From assembly GCA_945494785.1 (NCBI GenBank), contig CALYVN010000002.1:1-64000 (forward strand): 64,000 nucleotides of DNA, given 5' to 3'. The notes under the pieces are model-generated. The model was not told the origin of the DNA and made no database searches. It saw only the letters and a list, made by a program, of their open reading frames with translations. Source of the DNA: an uncultured Alistipes sp. (GTDB lineage: Bacteria; Bacteroidota; Bacteroidia; Bacteroidales; Rikenellaceae). Numbering within the stretch: the stretch's first letter is position 1; each line of letters starts with the position of its first letter. Of this stretch, positions 1-10,696 are shown piece by piece. The position numbers and the translations under genes are program-made.

Positions 1-673
1 CGCGTTGTTCGGCAGTCGTTACCTCGCCCGTTACGAGCGAGTCGGAGATGGTGCAGATGCACAACGCCTTGTTGCCGCTGCGTGCCGCATTCATATAGAG
101 TGCCGACGACTCCATCTCGACCGCCAATACACCCATCTTTTGCCATTTGTGCCAAGCCTCTTTGTCATCGCTGTAAAAGGTCTCGCTGGCGAGGATGTTG
201 CCGACACGATAGTTGATACCCATGCTCTCCGCCTTTTCGACAGCTTTGCGCACGAGGTCGAAATCGGCAATCGGCGCGAATGTACCCGGCAGATTGTATT
301 GTGCACCGTAACTCGAACTGTCGCACGCTCCCATGCCTATTACGACATCGCCGCAATGCAGGTCGGCATTGTAGGCACCTGCTGAGCCGGTACGGATGAT
401 GCTCTTGACACCGTAGAAATTGTAGAGTTCGTAGGTGTAAATGCCGATGGACGATACACCCATGCCATGTCCCATGACCGACACCCGTTTGCCTTTGTAG
501 GTGCCGGTAAAGCACCACATTCCGCGCACCTCGTTTACGAGTACGGGGTTGTCCAGATAATGCTCCGCCATGAATTTTGCACGGCGAGGGTCGCCCGCCA
601 TTATCACTTTGTCGGCGCTTTCGCCCAATTTTGCCCCGATATGCGGGGTAGGTGTCATATCTTTCATAGTCAT
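1..673 (-). CDS. deoD: purine nucleoside phosphorylase DeoD-type (C-terminus cut by window edge)
   Basis: Own translation of minus strand from ATG at 673: MTMKDMTPTPHIGAKLGESADKVIMAGDPRRAKFMAEHYLDNPVLVNEVRGMWCFTGTYKGKRVSVMGHGMGVSSIGIYTYEL...; DeoD family hallmarks. Not in the ORF track because it runs off the window. Confidence 0.9.
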   Translation of the reverse strand, partial: MTMKDMTPTPHIGAKLGESADKVIMAGDPRRAKFMAEHYLDNPVLVNEVRGMWCFTGTYKGKRVSVMGHGMGVSSIGIYTYELYNFYGVKSIIRTGSAGAYNADLHCGDVVIGMGACDSSSYGAQYNLPGTFAPIADFDLVRKAVEKAESMGINYRVGNILASETFYSDDKEAWHKWQKMGVLAVEMESSALYMNAARSGNKALCICTISDSLVTGEVTTAEQR

Positions 674-703
674 CGAAATTTGCTGTTTACAAAGATAAGA
701 AAA

Positions 704-1828
704 TTATTTCACATAAAACTTATATATGCAGGTGTGTGTATAAAGGTCGTCGGGACGCACCGTGCATGAAGGGAATTGCGGATGGTTGGGCGAATCGGGA
801 TACCTTTGCGTTTCGAGCGCAACGGCACTCCGATAGTTTATCGGTCGCCCGTATTTGCCGCAATAGGAGCCGTCGAAAAAGTTGCCGCAGTAGAATTGCA
901 GGGCGATTTGGTCGCTCGCAATCTCTATGCCCCGTCCGCTTGCGGGGTCGTAAAGGTCGGCAAATTTGACAATCGTTTTGTCGTCCGCACGGTCGATAAT
1001 CCAATTGTGGTCGTAGCCTGCACCGTAGCGCAACTGCTCGTTGTCGCAATCCACGCGCTCGCCTATCGTATGGGCGGTGCGGAAATCGAACGGCGTGCCT
1101 TCGATCGCCATAATCTCGCCCGTCGGAATCAACAGCGGGTCGATTGGCGTGATGTGCGAGGCGTCGATGCGCAGTTCGTGGTCGAGAATTGTGCCGTTGC
1201 CCTCGCCGTGCAGGTTGAAAAAGGAGTGGTGCGACAGATTCAGTACGGTCGGAGCATCTGTCGTGGCTGCGTATGTTACGACAAATTCGTTGTCGTCGGT
1301 GAGTGCGTATTTCATCTCGATTTCGCGATTGCCAGGGAAACCGTCCTGCCCGTCGGGCAGTGCGGCGTGGAAGACAATCTCGTTTTTGCCGTGCGACGCA
1401 ACATCCCACACTATGCGGTCTATGCCGAGCGTGCCGCCGTGCAGCGTCTGCCCGTTGTTGTTTTGAGGCAGGGTATAATCCTTGCCGTCGAGCGCGAAGT
1501 GTCCGCCCGCTATGCGGTTGGCGTATGGTCCTACGGCAGCGCCCAAAAACCGCTCGCCCGTGTTGTCGATGTAACGGTCGATGCTGTCGTAGCCGATTTC
1601 TATGTCGGCATAGTCGCCATTGCGGTCGGGCATCCAGAGCGATACGACACGCGCGCCGTAATTGGTTACCTGCATCACCAAATCGCCACCGCGCAAGGTG
1701 TAAAGGCCGACTTTGCGGCCATCGATTTCGGTGTCGAATGCCGCATCGTCAATCAACACAATCTGCTGCTTGGCACTGTTGCATGCAGCGGCAGACAAGA
1801 CGAATAGATATAAAAGCAGTCGTTTCAT
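704..1828 (-). CDS. aldose 1-epimerase (galactose mutarotase), lipoprotein-type signal
   Basis: MKRLLLYLFVLSAAACNSAKQQ... with GalM motifs NYGARVVSLWMPDRNG, NLSHHSFFNL; start trimmed from 2002 to 1828. Confidence 0.88.
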   Translation of the reverse strand: MKRLLLYLFVLSAAACNSAKQQIVLIDDAAFDTEIDGRKVGLYTLRGGDLVMQVTNYGARVVSLWMPDRNGDYADIEIGYDSIDRYIDNTGERFLGAAVGPYANRIAGGHFALDGKDYTLPQNNNGQTLHGGTLGIDRIVWDVASHGKNEIVFHAALPDGQDGFPGNREIEMKYALTDDNEFVVTYAATTDAPTVLNLSHHSFFNLHGEGNGTILDHELRIDASHITPIDPLLIPTGEIMAIEGTPFDFRTAHTIGERVDCDNEQLRYGAGYDHNWIIDRADDKTIVKFADLYDPASGRGIEIASDQIALQFYCGNFFDGSYCGKYGRPINYRSAVALETQRYPDSPNHPQFPSCTVRPDDLYTHTCIYKFYVK

Positions 1829-2008
1829 GGTGCTGTGATTTTGTCCTATTCGCAAATATAATGAGATTTTGTCTATATTTGTCATGCCGAAACTATTTTT
1901 CGGAGATAAAACGAATCGAATTGCGATTGTCCGCAGTGCCGATGCAGTGTAACTGCTGCGATGCACAACGCCGCGCGATTGATTCCGACAAAAGTGGAGC
2001 ATATTTCA

Positions 2009-3040
2009 ATGGAGACAGCAAACGGGTGTTCTATCCCTCGAACTTCGCGCACGACCGACCGCTTGGTTTATATCGATATTGCCAAGGCGTTGTGTATCGT
2101 ATTGGTGGTTATCGGCCACTACGCTCCCGCAGGTTGTCCTGCATGGTGGCAGTGTGTGCATGACATAATCTACACATTCCACATGCCGTTGTTTATGTTT
2201 GCCGGCGGTTTCGTCTATATGGCAACGAAAAAGGATGAACCATACACAGCTTTCATCATCAAGAAAGTTCGCCGCCTGATGATACCTTATTTTGTCGTTT
2301 CGGCCATTGTCATAGGACTCAAACTATTGGCGGACAACATAATGTACGTGCAACATCCGAAGACGGCAATGTCGTTCGTCAGAATGTTCTACTATCCGGA
2401 GGCGGGTGCTTTTCTGTGGTTTATTTACGCGCTGTGGTGGATGTTTGTCGTCGTTCCGCTCTTTAAGACCAAAGGGCAGCGGTTGGTACTCTTCGGCATA
2501 TCGATATTGCTGCACTATATCCCGTTTGCGCTACCCGATGTGTTGTGTTTGGCGGAGTTTAAGACGATGCTGATATACTTTATGCTGGGAGTAATACTGT
2601 ATGATTGGAAATCCTCGCTTGCAGTTCTCGGGCGAGTGCCGACATCGGTCTATATACTCCTTTTTGCGGCAGCCTGTGCGATACTAAACGCAAATGCAGG
2701 GGAGTTGTGGCAGACATGCGCCCGTGTTGCCGCTCCGTTTCTCGGCATTGCTGCAACCATCTCCCTGTCAAAGGTGGTCGAAAAGTCGAAAATCGGGAAG
2801 AATTGGCTGATGACGACTTCCGCTTCGTCCTACATCATATATCTGTTCCATACGACATTCGAGGGCTTGGCAAAGGCGGTATTGGTCAAAATCCCCTATC
2901 TCAACGATACGACCGACCATTTTGCATTTTTGCTCGGTGCGATATGGGTAGTGGCGTGCGGAGTGGTGCTGCCGATTGTTCTGAACGAAAAGATTTTGAA
3001 AAAATATACCCTGACAAAGGTGTTGTTCGGCCTCAAATAA
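2009..3040 (+). CDS. acyltransferase family 3 / OatA-like membrane acyltransferase
   Basis: RLVYIDIAKALCIVLVVIGHYAP start, multiple TM segments; in-frame ATG 2009 chosen. Confidence 0.82.
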   Translation: METANGCSIPRTSRTTDRLVYIDIAKALCIVLVVIGHYAPAGCPAWWQCVHDIIYTFHMPLFMFAGGFVYMATKKDEPYTAFIIKKVRRLMIPYFVVSAIVIGLKLLADNIMYVQHPKTAMSFVRMFYYPEAGAFLWFIYALWWMFVVVPLFKTKGQRLVLFGISILLHYIPFALPDVLCLAEFKTMLIYFMLGVILYDWKSSLAVLGRVPTSVYILLFAAACAILNANAGELWQTCARVAAPFLGIAATISLSKVVEKSKIGKNWLMTTSASSYIIYLFHTTFEGLAKAVLVKIPYLNDTTDHFAFLLGAIWVVACGVVLPIVLNEKILKKYTLTKVLFGLK

Positions 3041-3155
3041 CCGACCGTTTCGACCATGTCGCCGTATCGGTCGGGATGGAGTCCTACCTTTGCGAGGTGT
3101 CGCAAATACGGGATTTTGCCTATATTTGCACGGAATCAGTAATAATTTTTGAGAG

Positions 3156-3818
3156 ATGGAAGTACGCATTGCCGAGGATTGGAAACGAATCCTGCAACCC
3201 GAATTCGACAAACCCTATTTCGAGCGACTGACAGCATTTGTCCGCTCCGAATACGCATCGCACAAGGTATTCCCGCAGGGGCGCAACATATTCCGCGCAT
3301 TCGACAAATGCCCCTTCGGGGAGTTGAAGGTGGTCATCATCGGACAAGACCCCTATCATGGCGACGGTCAGGCCAACGGGCTCTGTTTCTCGGTCAATGA
3401 CGGTGTGCCGTTTCCGCCTTCGCTGGAAAATATATTCAGGGAGGTGCGCGACGATATGGGTGTTCCGATACCGTCGAGCGGCAACCTCGACCGTTGGGCG
3501 GAACAGGGCGTTCTGTTGCTCAACTCTGTGCTGACGGTCAGGGCTCACATGGCGGCTTCGCACGCCAAGCAGGGTTGGGAGCAGTTTACCGATGCGGTTG
3601 TGCGTGCCATTGCCGAGCGCAAGGAGGGCGTCGTCTATATGTTGTGGGGTAGTTATGCCCAACGCAAGGGTGCAATTGCCGATGCGTCGCGCAATCTGAT
3701 TCTAAAATCGGTACACCCATCGCCTCTCTCCGTGTATCGCGGATTTTTCGGCTCGCACCACTTTTCGCAGGCCAATGCCTACCTTGCAGCGCACGGCAAA
3801 ACCCCGGTAGTGTGGTAG
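3156..3818 (+). CDS. ung: uracil-DNA glycosylase
   Basis: VVIIGQDPYHGDGQANGLCFSV and HPSPLSVYRGFFGSHHFSQAN motifs. Confidence 0.96.
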   Translation: MEVRIAEDWKRILQPEFDKPYFERLTAFVRSEYASHKVFPQGRNIFRAFDKCPFGELKVVIIGQDPYHGDGQANGLCFSVNDGVPFPPSLENIFREVRDDMGVPIPSSGNLDRWAEQGVLLLNSVLTVRAHMAASHAKQGWEQFTDAVVRAIAERKEGVVYMLWGSYAQRKGAIADASRNLILKSVHPSPLSVYRGFFGSHHFSQANAYLAAHGKTPVVW

Positions 3819-3847
3819 GGGTCGGCAAGCGGGCAGACGATAATAAA

Positions 3848-3869
3848 ACAGGAGGCTTTTGCCTCCTGT
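3848..3869. terminator. bidirectional intrinsic terminator hairpin between convergent genes
   Basis: ACAGGAGGC-TTTT-GCCTCCTGT flanked by A/T tracts. Confidence 0.85.
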
Positions 3870-3871
3870 CT

Positions 3872-5068
3872 TTATTTTACCTTGAAATCGTATTCTTTGC
3901 CGTATTCCCGCAATATTGCAAGTTTGAGCGACTTTTCCGTCAGATTATAGACCGCCGACCATTGTGTCTGCGAGGTCAATTCCTCGGTAGGCGGTTGGGA
4001 GACGGCACTGAGCAATTCCATTGCCTCTGTTGCGGTCAGGGCGTACTTTTTTTCGAGCAGGATTTTCCGCATCGTTTCATAGCGGTCTTTGCCATGGCTC
4101 GAACACCAACCGTCGTTGGTATTTGCCATTGAAGGTGCTATGTAGAAATTGGTTACGCAGCGCAGTATGTCTTTGCCCGTAAATACCTCCATGGTTGCAG
4201 GATGCTCGCCGCCGTCGGCGAAGGTGTATTCCACGATGGCATAATCGCCCGTTGCATCTGCCATGAAATAGTGGTAGTTGCTGCGACCGTTGCCACGCAT
4301 ATCCATATCATACTCTTTGAGCATCTGTATAGCCTCTTTGATGGTCGAAGCCCTGTCGAGCAGCATTCGGATTGCAACCGTCGTATTGATTTTCGGCTTG
4401 CCGGTATTCTGGCATGTCTGTTTCTCGTTCAACGCCAGCACTCCGATGGCGAAGCCGTCCTCGTTGATGCCGTCGAGTGCGGCATAAGGCAGACCCATCA
4501 ACAGCGACAGGTCGGTCTTTTCGTCCGAATAGAATCCCTGCCCGTAATTCAACTGCAAGCCGTCCACCATCGAAATCGATCTCTTGCCGCCTTTGGGTGC
4601 TGTGTGTACGAGAATTGCCGAGATTGGTTGGTAACTCTCATTGTCGGCAGTGAAGTGGCGGAAATCGTAATTGCGACCCATCAAAAAGTCGGAGCCATCG
4701 GACTGCGGCACTGCAAATGCGCTGCATCCCGCACCAAACGACACGTCGCCTGCGTCAGCCGGCAATTTGTCGTAAAGCAGCGAGGCTACATAGCCGAAGA
4801 GTCGGGTAGTCTCCGTAATGCCCGATTTCAACACCACGTCCAACTTGTAATCGATTGTATAATCGACCTCGTACAGACGGCCTTGTCCGTCCAAATCCTT
4901 GATTGAGTTGAGCATGGCCAATTTTTCGGCATCGGTGATGTATGCCGCCCTTCTCGCTATCGGCGACGAGTCGGAGTTGTGTAAAGAACTAACGGTTGCC
5001 ATTATGATAATTGTAATGATTGTTAAGGAAAGCAGGATAATTTTGTGGGTTGTTTTCATAAAAATCAC
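3872..5068 (-). CDS. linear amide C-N hydrolase / choloylglycine hydrolase-like (Ntn) family
   Basis: CSAFAVPQSDGSDFLMGRNYDF nucleophile region; MEVFTGKDILRCVTNF; signal-like N-terminus. Start 5068 or 5059. Confidence 0.78.
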   Translation of the reverse strand: MIFMKTTHKIILLSLTIITIIIMATVSSLHNSDSSPIARRAAYITDAEKLAMLNSIKDLDGQGRLYEVDYTIDYKLDVVLKSGITETTRLFGYVASLLYDKLPADAGDVSFGAGCSAFAVPQSDGSDFLMGRNYDFRHFTADNESYQPISAILVHTAPKGGKRSISMVDGLQLNYGQGFYSDEKTDLSLLMGLPYAALDGINEDGFAIGVLALNEKQTCQNTGKPKINTTVAIRMLLDRASTIKEAIQMLKEYDMDMRGNGRSNYHYFMADATGDYAIVEYTFADGGEHPATMEVFTGKDILRCVTNFYIAPSMANTNDGWCSSHGKDRYETMRKILLEKKYALTATEAMELLSAVSQPPTEELTSQTQWSAVYNLTEKSLKLAILREYGKEYDFKVK

Positions 5069-5265
5069 ACTTGGTTTGATACAAATGTATAAACTATTTT
5101 GTTGTTGTCCAAATGTTTGATTGAAATATGTCGTCGTTTTTTTTCTCCCTGCCGCACTTCGACAGACGGTATGCAGCAGTTAGAATGCTGTACGGAAGCG
5201 GGGGATTTAGGGGGTGGGTAAAACGTGCCTTCGGCATACAACAAGTAATCCACACCAAACAGCGA

Positions 5266-5308
5266 ACAAAAAAAGAAGCGGCTCCCCATTAAGAGAACCG
5301 CTTACAGA
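5266..5308 (-). terminator. intrinsic terminator of gapA
   Basis: Minus-strand AAGCGGTTCTC...GAGCCGCTT followed by TTCTTTTTTTG. Confidence 0.75.
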
Positions 5309-5323
5309 AACCATTATATAGGA

Positions 5324-6352
<1,029 letters not shown>

Positions 6353-6571
6353 TTATAGTTTAATGAATGAAATAGTTACAATCTGTTATTTTTCTAACGC
6401 TGTGCAAAAGTACACACTTTATACAATTTACGCAAATAAAAAATAAAATTTTTTAGTAAGAACCCTTTCTATTGCCTTTCACTGCAAAAGCCGTGCAAAT
6501 TTTCCCTCTTCCGCGCAGGTGTTTTTGTATCTTTTTTTGCCGCTCGGCATTGTCCGGACGAGAGCGGGTCG

Positions 6572-7324
6572 TTACTTTCCGCGTCGTGCGCGTTTGGCCA
6601 TGGCAGAGGCGAAGACGAAATCGTTGAGTTCGGGATTGTCGGCGTGCAGTATCTCCTCGTTCGTCCCTTCCCACCACTTTTTACCTTGGTAAATATAGAC
6701 GACTTTTTCGCCTATCTCCATTACCGAGTTCATGTCGTGCGTGTTGATTATGGTCGTTATGCCGTACTCCTTCGTGATGCCGTGAATCAGATTGTCGATG
6801 ACAATCGAGGTCTGCGGGTCCAAACCCGAATTTGGCTCGTCGCAGAACAGATAGCGCGGATTCATCACAATAGCCCTCGCAATGGCTACGCGCTTAATCA
6901 TTCCGCCCGACAACTCCGACGGATAGAGATGGTGGGCATCCGACAGATTGACGCGGCTCAAACAATAATCCACTCTCTCGCGTTTTTGCGCCTCGCTGTC
7001 GTCGGTAAACAAATCGAGCGGCAGCCGTACATTCTCGTAAACGGTCGAAGAGTCGATAAGCGCACCTCCCTGAAAAATCATGCCTATATCCTTTCTGACA
7101 CGTTTGCGGTCGTTGAAGGAGAGCGAGGTGTAACACACATCGTCGAAAAAGATGTCGCCTTCGTCGGGCGTATGCAGTCCGACCAGAGTTTTGAGCAATA
7201 CCGTTTTGCCCGAACCGCTGCGTCCGATAATCAGATTGGTCTTGCCCGTCTCGAACTCTATCGAGATGTCTTCTATCACCCTCCTTCCCTCGAAGGATTT
7301 CGATATGTGTTCACACTTTATCAC
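6572..7324 (-). CDS. MlaF-like ABC transporter ATP-binding protein
   Basis: Walker A GRSGSGKTVL, signature LSGGMIKRVAIARA, CDEPNSGLDPQTS; GTG start overlaps mlaE stop (GTGA). Confidence 0.88.
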   Translation of the reverse strand: MIKCEHISKSFEGRRVIEDISIEFETGKTNLIIGRSGSGKTVLLKTLVGLHTPDEGDIFFDDVCYTSLSFNDRKRVRKDIGMIFQGGALIDSSTVYENVRLPLDLFTDDSEAQKRERVDYCLSRVNLSDAHHLYPSELSGGMIKRVAIARAIVMNPRYLFCDEPNSGLDPQTSIVIDNLIHGITKEYGITTIINTHDMNSVMEIGEKVVYIYQGKKWWEGTNEEILHADNPELNDFVFASAMAKRARRGK

Positions 7325-8064
7325 GTCAGCAACAGTTGTGTAAGGATGAGGTTGAATATGAGAATCGTAATCGAACTGACCACTACGGCGCGTGTCGAGG
7401 CGCGGCCGACTTCGAGCGAACTGCCTTTGGCGTAGTAGCCGTAGAATGCCGAAATCGAGGTGATGATGAAGGCGAAAACGGCTATTTTGATAAGCGAATA
7501 TATCACCTCCCACAGCACGAAATCGTACAGCAGACCCTCTATATAGTCGTCGGGCGACATGATGCCTGTCGTCCAAGCAATCGTATAGCCGCCTATTATG
7601 CCTATCATTATGGTGAGCAGGGTCAGGAATGGAAAGAAAAATACGGTGGCGATTATCTTGGGCAGAATCAGATACGAAGCGGAGTTTACACCCATGATTT
7701 CGAGTGCGTCTATCTGCTCCGTTATGCGCATCGTTCCAATCTCCGAGGCTATGTTCGAGCCGACCTTGCCCGCCAAAATCAAAGCCACGACGGTCGATGA
7801 AAATTCGAGCGTCATCGTCTCGCGCGTGGCATATCCGATGAGGTATTGCGGAATGAACGGCGATTCCAGACTGATGGACATCTGCAAAGTGATGGCGGCT
7901 CCGATGAATACGGAGATTATGGCAGTCAGACCTATGGAGTTGAGACCGAGTGCTTCGATTTCGAATATCACCCGACGACGGTATATCCCCATCTTCTCGG
8001 GTCGCGAGAAGACTTTGCCCATAAGGATACAGTACCTGCCTATCAGTTCAAAAATTTTCAACAC
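7321..8064 (-). CDS. MlaE-like ABC transporter permease
   Basis: LGLNSIGLTAIISVFIGAAITLQ...VVALILAGKVGSNIASEIGTMRITEQIDALEIMGVNS. Confidence 0.92.
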   Translation of the reverse strand: MLKIFELIGRYCILMGKVFSRPEKMGIYRRRVIFEIEALGLNSIGLTAIISVFIGAAITLQMSISLESPFIPQYLIGYATRETMTLEFSSTVVALILAGKVGSNIASEIGTMRITEQIDALEIMGVNSASYLILPKIIATVFFFPFLTLLTIMIGIIGGYTIAWTTGIMSPDDYIEGLLYDFVLWEVIYSLIKIAVFAFIITSISAFYGYYAKGSSLEVGRASTRAVVVSSITILIFNLILTQLLLT

Positions 8065-8115
8065 CTCTTTGCCGTTTTGTTCGTTTTGCGCCCGTTGTCG
8101 GCACAGTTGCTCCGA

Positions 8116-8487
8116 CTAATTTTCGGGTTTATGCTCTTTTACCTCTTTGAAATCGACATACTCTCCGACATCGTCGCTGACCCGTTTCTGCATAGTGTCG
8201 GTTTCGGTTATCGTAACATCGCCTTCGCGTTGCTGCCGTCTGCCGAAGCCGTACCAAGTGCTTTGTCGTCGTGCATCGGCATCCTGCTCCATCGTGCGCT
8301 GCGCATCGCGCACACGCCACACGAGCGAGAACCACGACAGCAACGATATGAGCAGTATCGCCAAGAAAATCAGAGCCACGACACCCAACAGATACGGCGC
8401 AACGCAAATCAACGCCAACAACAATACGAATGTCAGCGGATTGCGGCGTATGCTGCCAAGTAGCGAAGCGAAAAACATCTTTATCAT
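8116..8487 (-). CDS. DUF4834-like small membrane protein
   Basis: MIKMFFASLLGSIRRNPLTFVLLLALICVAPYLLGVVALIFL...; start trimmed from 8667 to 8487. Confidence 0.65.
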   Translation of the reverse strand: MIKMFFASLLGSIRRNPLTFVLLLALICVAPYLLGVVALIFLAILLISLLSWFSLVWRVRDAQRTMEQDADARRQSTWYGFGRRQQREGDVTITETDTMQKRVSDDVGEYVDFKEVKEHKPEN

Positions 8488-8620
8488 ATTGCCTTTTGCG
8501 TACTTTGTATATCGAACGTACTGCAAGCGAATATATTTCGATGCAAAGATAAGATTTTTCCTGCAAAAACAAACGCATTGCCCACAGACAATGCGTTTGT
8601 TTGCAGAAGCGGGATGCCGA

Positions 8621-10675
8621 TTACAGCCATCCGCCGTTCGATGCCGTTCCGCCGTCGCGTACCACAATGGCGAACTTTTTGGTTATCTCCGTTGCGATAG
8701 GGGCTGTCGAACTGCTCTGCGATGTTCCGCCCACGAGTGCCGTGACGGTTACCACAGCAACACCCGGTTTGTAGCATGCGACATAGAGTTTTGAGCCGAG
8801 GAGCGTGCATGCGGTCATGTTCACTGCCGTTTTGTCCTCTGCCGATACGGTTACGCTCTTGAATTTCAGTGCGGAGGCTCCTGCACCGAAGAATGTCGCA
8901 AGGTCTATCGCCTTTGCCGTGCCGGTGGTTACGGGCATAGTTACGCATGGCGTACCCTCGACCTGCAACAGCAACAGATATGCGTCCGAATAACCGCTGC
9001 CCATCTGCTTGTTGTAGTTCGACAGGGTCATCGTTTCGGGATACGATGTGCCGTAGTTCGAGTAGTAATAGTAGTATTTCTTGGTACCCGTCATATATTG
9101 GTTTATGTCCTGTACGGCGGTGAGCAGCATAGTACGGTACTCCGATGCCGTAAAGTGCTTGCCCAACTTTTTGGCATACGAGAGTCCGAGAGCGGCCACA
9201 CCCGAAACATGCGGACAAGCCATCGACGTACCCTCCATGTATCCGTAAGGATTGGATGCCGACGATTCGGCAGGTGTCAGGGTCGAGAGTATGGTACCTG
9301 CAGCACTCTTGGCATAATCCGAATCGCCACCCGGAGCGCAAATATCCACACCCGGCCCATAGTTGCTGAACGATGCAGGCGTATAGTCGGCCGATATTGC
9401 AGCCACACTTACGCAACGCTCGTATGCACCCGGATAACCCGGCATTGCGGCATATTCGTTACCTGCCGCGAAGATTGCGATACCGCCTTCGATTACGTCC
9501 GTAGCCGAGCCGGCATTGTCGATGAAGTAATCTATCGCTGCCTTCTCTGCCGAGCAGTAACGGTTGAACTCCGATTCGCTGACAAAACCCGCATCTTCCG
9601 TATCCAAGCCCGAGTTATAACCCCAACTGCATTGCAGAATTACCGCGCCGTTGTCGGCAGCATACTGAATGGCCTTTGCGGTGTTCGACGTCGTTGCGCC
9701 GCTTTCGCCCGAGAATATCTGGCACGACATTATCCGCACGCCGTCGTTGTTGCCGCTTCCGCCTGCAATGCCGCATACGCCCTTGCCGTTGCCGTTCACT
9801 GCCGCAACAGTTCCTGCAACGTGCGTACCGTGGCTTACATCGCCGCTTACGTCCCACGAGATTTTGCCGGTGTTGCTTACGAAGTTGTAGCCGTAAATGT
9901 CGTCCTTGTAACCGTTGCCGTCATCGTCGCTGCTCGACGAGCCGTTTTTCTCGGCGGTATTTACCCACATGTTGGCAGCCAAATCCTCGTGCGAATACAT
10001 AACGCCCTCATCGACCACCGCAACGATAATCGAAGGGTCGCCCGTGCAGAGCGTCCAAGCCTTGTCGCAGTTCACATCGGAACCTGCCTTTATCGGCGTG
10101 GTAACGCTCGTGTTGCCCGTGTTGATGAAGTGCCATTGATAATCGAGCAGCGGGTCGTTGAATGCGGCAGTTGCACGGGTTTGAGCCGTTGCATGCTGTA
10201 CGCTTTCGTATGCCGTTGCACGACGGGTGTAGTTGCGTTTTACACGAATGTTGTACTGCACCGTTCCGATTTGGGCAATATGCGCGAGTTTCGATGCGAC
10301 CATCTCCAAATCGGCGTTTTCGTCGAAAGAGAGTTTGTACCACAGGTGCAATCCCGAACGATATACCTTGTCGCGGTTGCTGTCGGTTATCGTAAAGACG
10401 CGCTCGACTGCCGTTGTGCCAATCGTCTCCAAAAGTGCATCCACATCCGCTACTCCCGAACGTGTGGCACCTGCCCGCGAGGCTGTCGATTCGAGTACCG
10501 ACTCTGCCTCGGGCTTGAATTTTACCACAATCTCTCCGCGGACTGCTTCGTCTGCCGAATTGACTATCGTCGCCGTGTTGTCGTTGTCGGCTGTCGATAC
10601 GGTTGTCTCGTTCAAATCCTTCGTACACGCTCCGAGCGCGGCGAGGACAAATACCGATAATAATATCTTTTTCAT
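8621..10675 (-). CDS. S8 family subtilisin-like serine peptidase, lipoprotein
   Basis: Lipobox LAALGACTKD; triad regions VVDEGVMYSHEDL, SHGTHVAGTVAA, GTSMACPHVSGVAAL. Confidence 0.95.
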   Translation of the reverse strand: MKKILLSVFVLAALGACTKDLNETTVSTADNDNTATIVNSADEAVRGEIVVKFKPEAESVLESTASRAGATRSGVADVDALLETIGTTAVERVFTITDSNRDKVYRSGLHLWYKLSFDENADLEMVASKLAHIAQIGTVQYNIRVKRNYTRRATAYESVQHATAQTRATAAFNDPLLDYQWHFINTGNTSVTTPIKAGSDVNCDKAWTLCTGDPSIIVAVVDEGVMYSHEDLAANMWVNTAEKNGSSSSDDDGNGYKDDIYGYNFVSNTGKISWDVSGDVSHGTHVAGTVAAVNGNGKGVCGIAGGSGNNDGVRIMSCQIFSGESGATTSNTAKAIQYAADNGAVILQCSWGYNSGLDTEDAGFVSESEFNRYCSAEKAAIDYFIDNAGSATDVIEGGIAIFAAGNEYAAMPGYPGAYERCVSVAAISADYTPASFSNYGPGVDICAPGGDSDYAKSAAGTILSTLTPAESSASNPYGYMEGTSMACPHVSGVAALGLSYAKKLGKHFTASEYRTMLLTAVQDINQYMTGTKKYYYYYSNYGTSYPETMTLSNYNKQMGSGYSDAYLLLLQVEGTPCVTMPVTTGTAKAIDLATFFGAGASALKFKSVTVSAEDKTAVNMTACTLLGSKLYVACYKPGVAVVTVTALVGGTSQSSSTAPIATEITKKFAIVVRDGGTASNGGWL

Positions 10676-10696
10676 AATGTTTCTGCTGCTAAATCG

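Noticed and set aside
776-1807. Long antisense ORF over galM (343 aa); same phenomenon at 9098-10660, 10730-12016, 12834-14237, 21055-22635, 29602-31185, 33715-35463, 40115-41551, 42762-44579, 52855-54261, 58183-59283, 60833-62251
   Set aside because: Arg/Cys/His-rich translations with no domain signature, each opposite a confidently identified gene; explained by codon bias that removes stops from the antisense frame.
5065-5289. 74-aa minus-strand ORF MGSRFFFCSLFGVDY...
   Set aside because: Overlaps the gapA terminator and the start of the hydrolase, no domain or RBS; judged noncoding.
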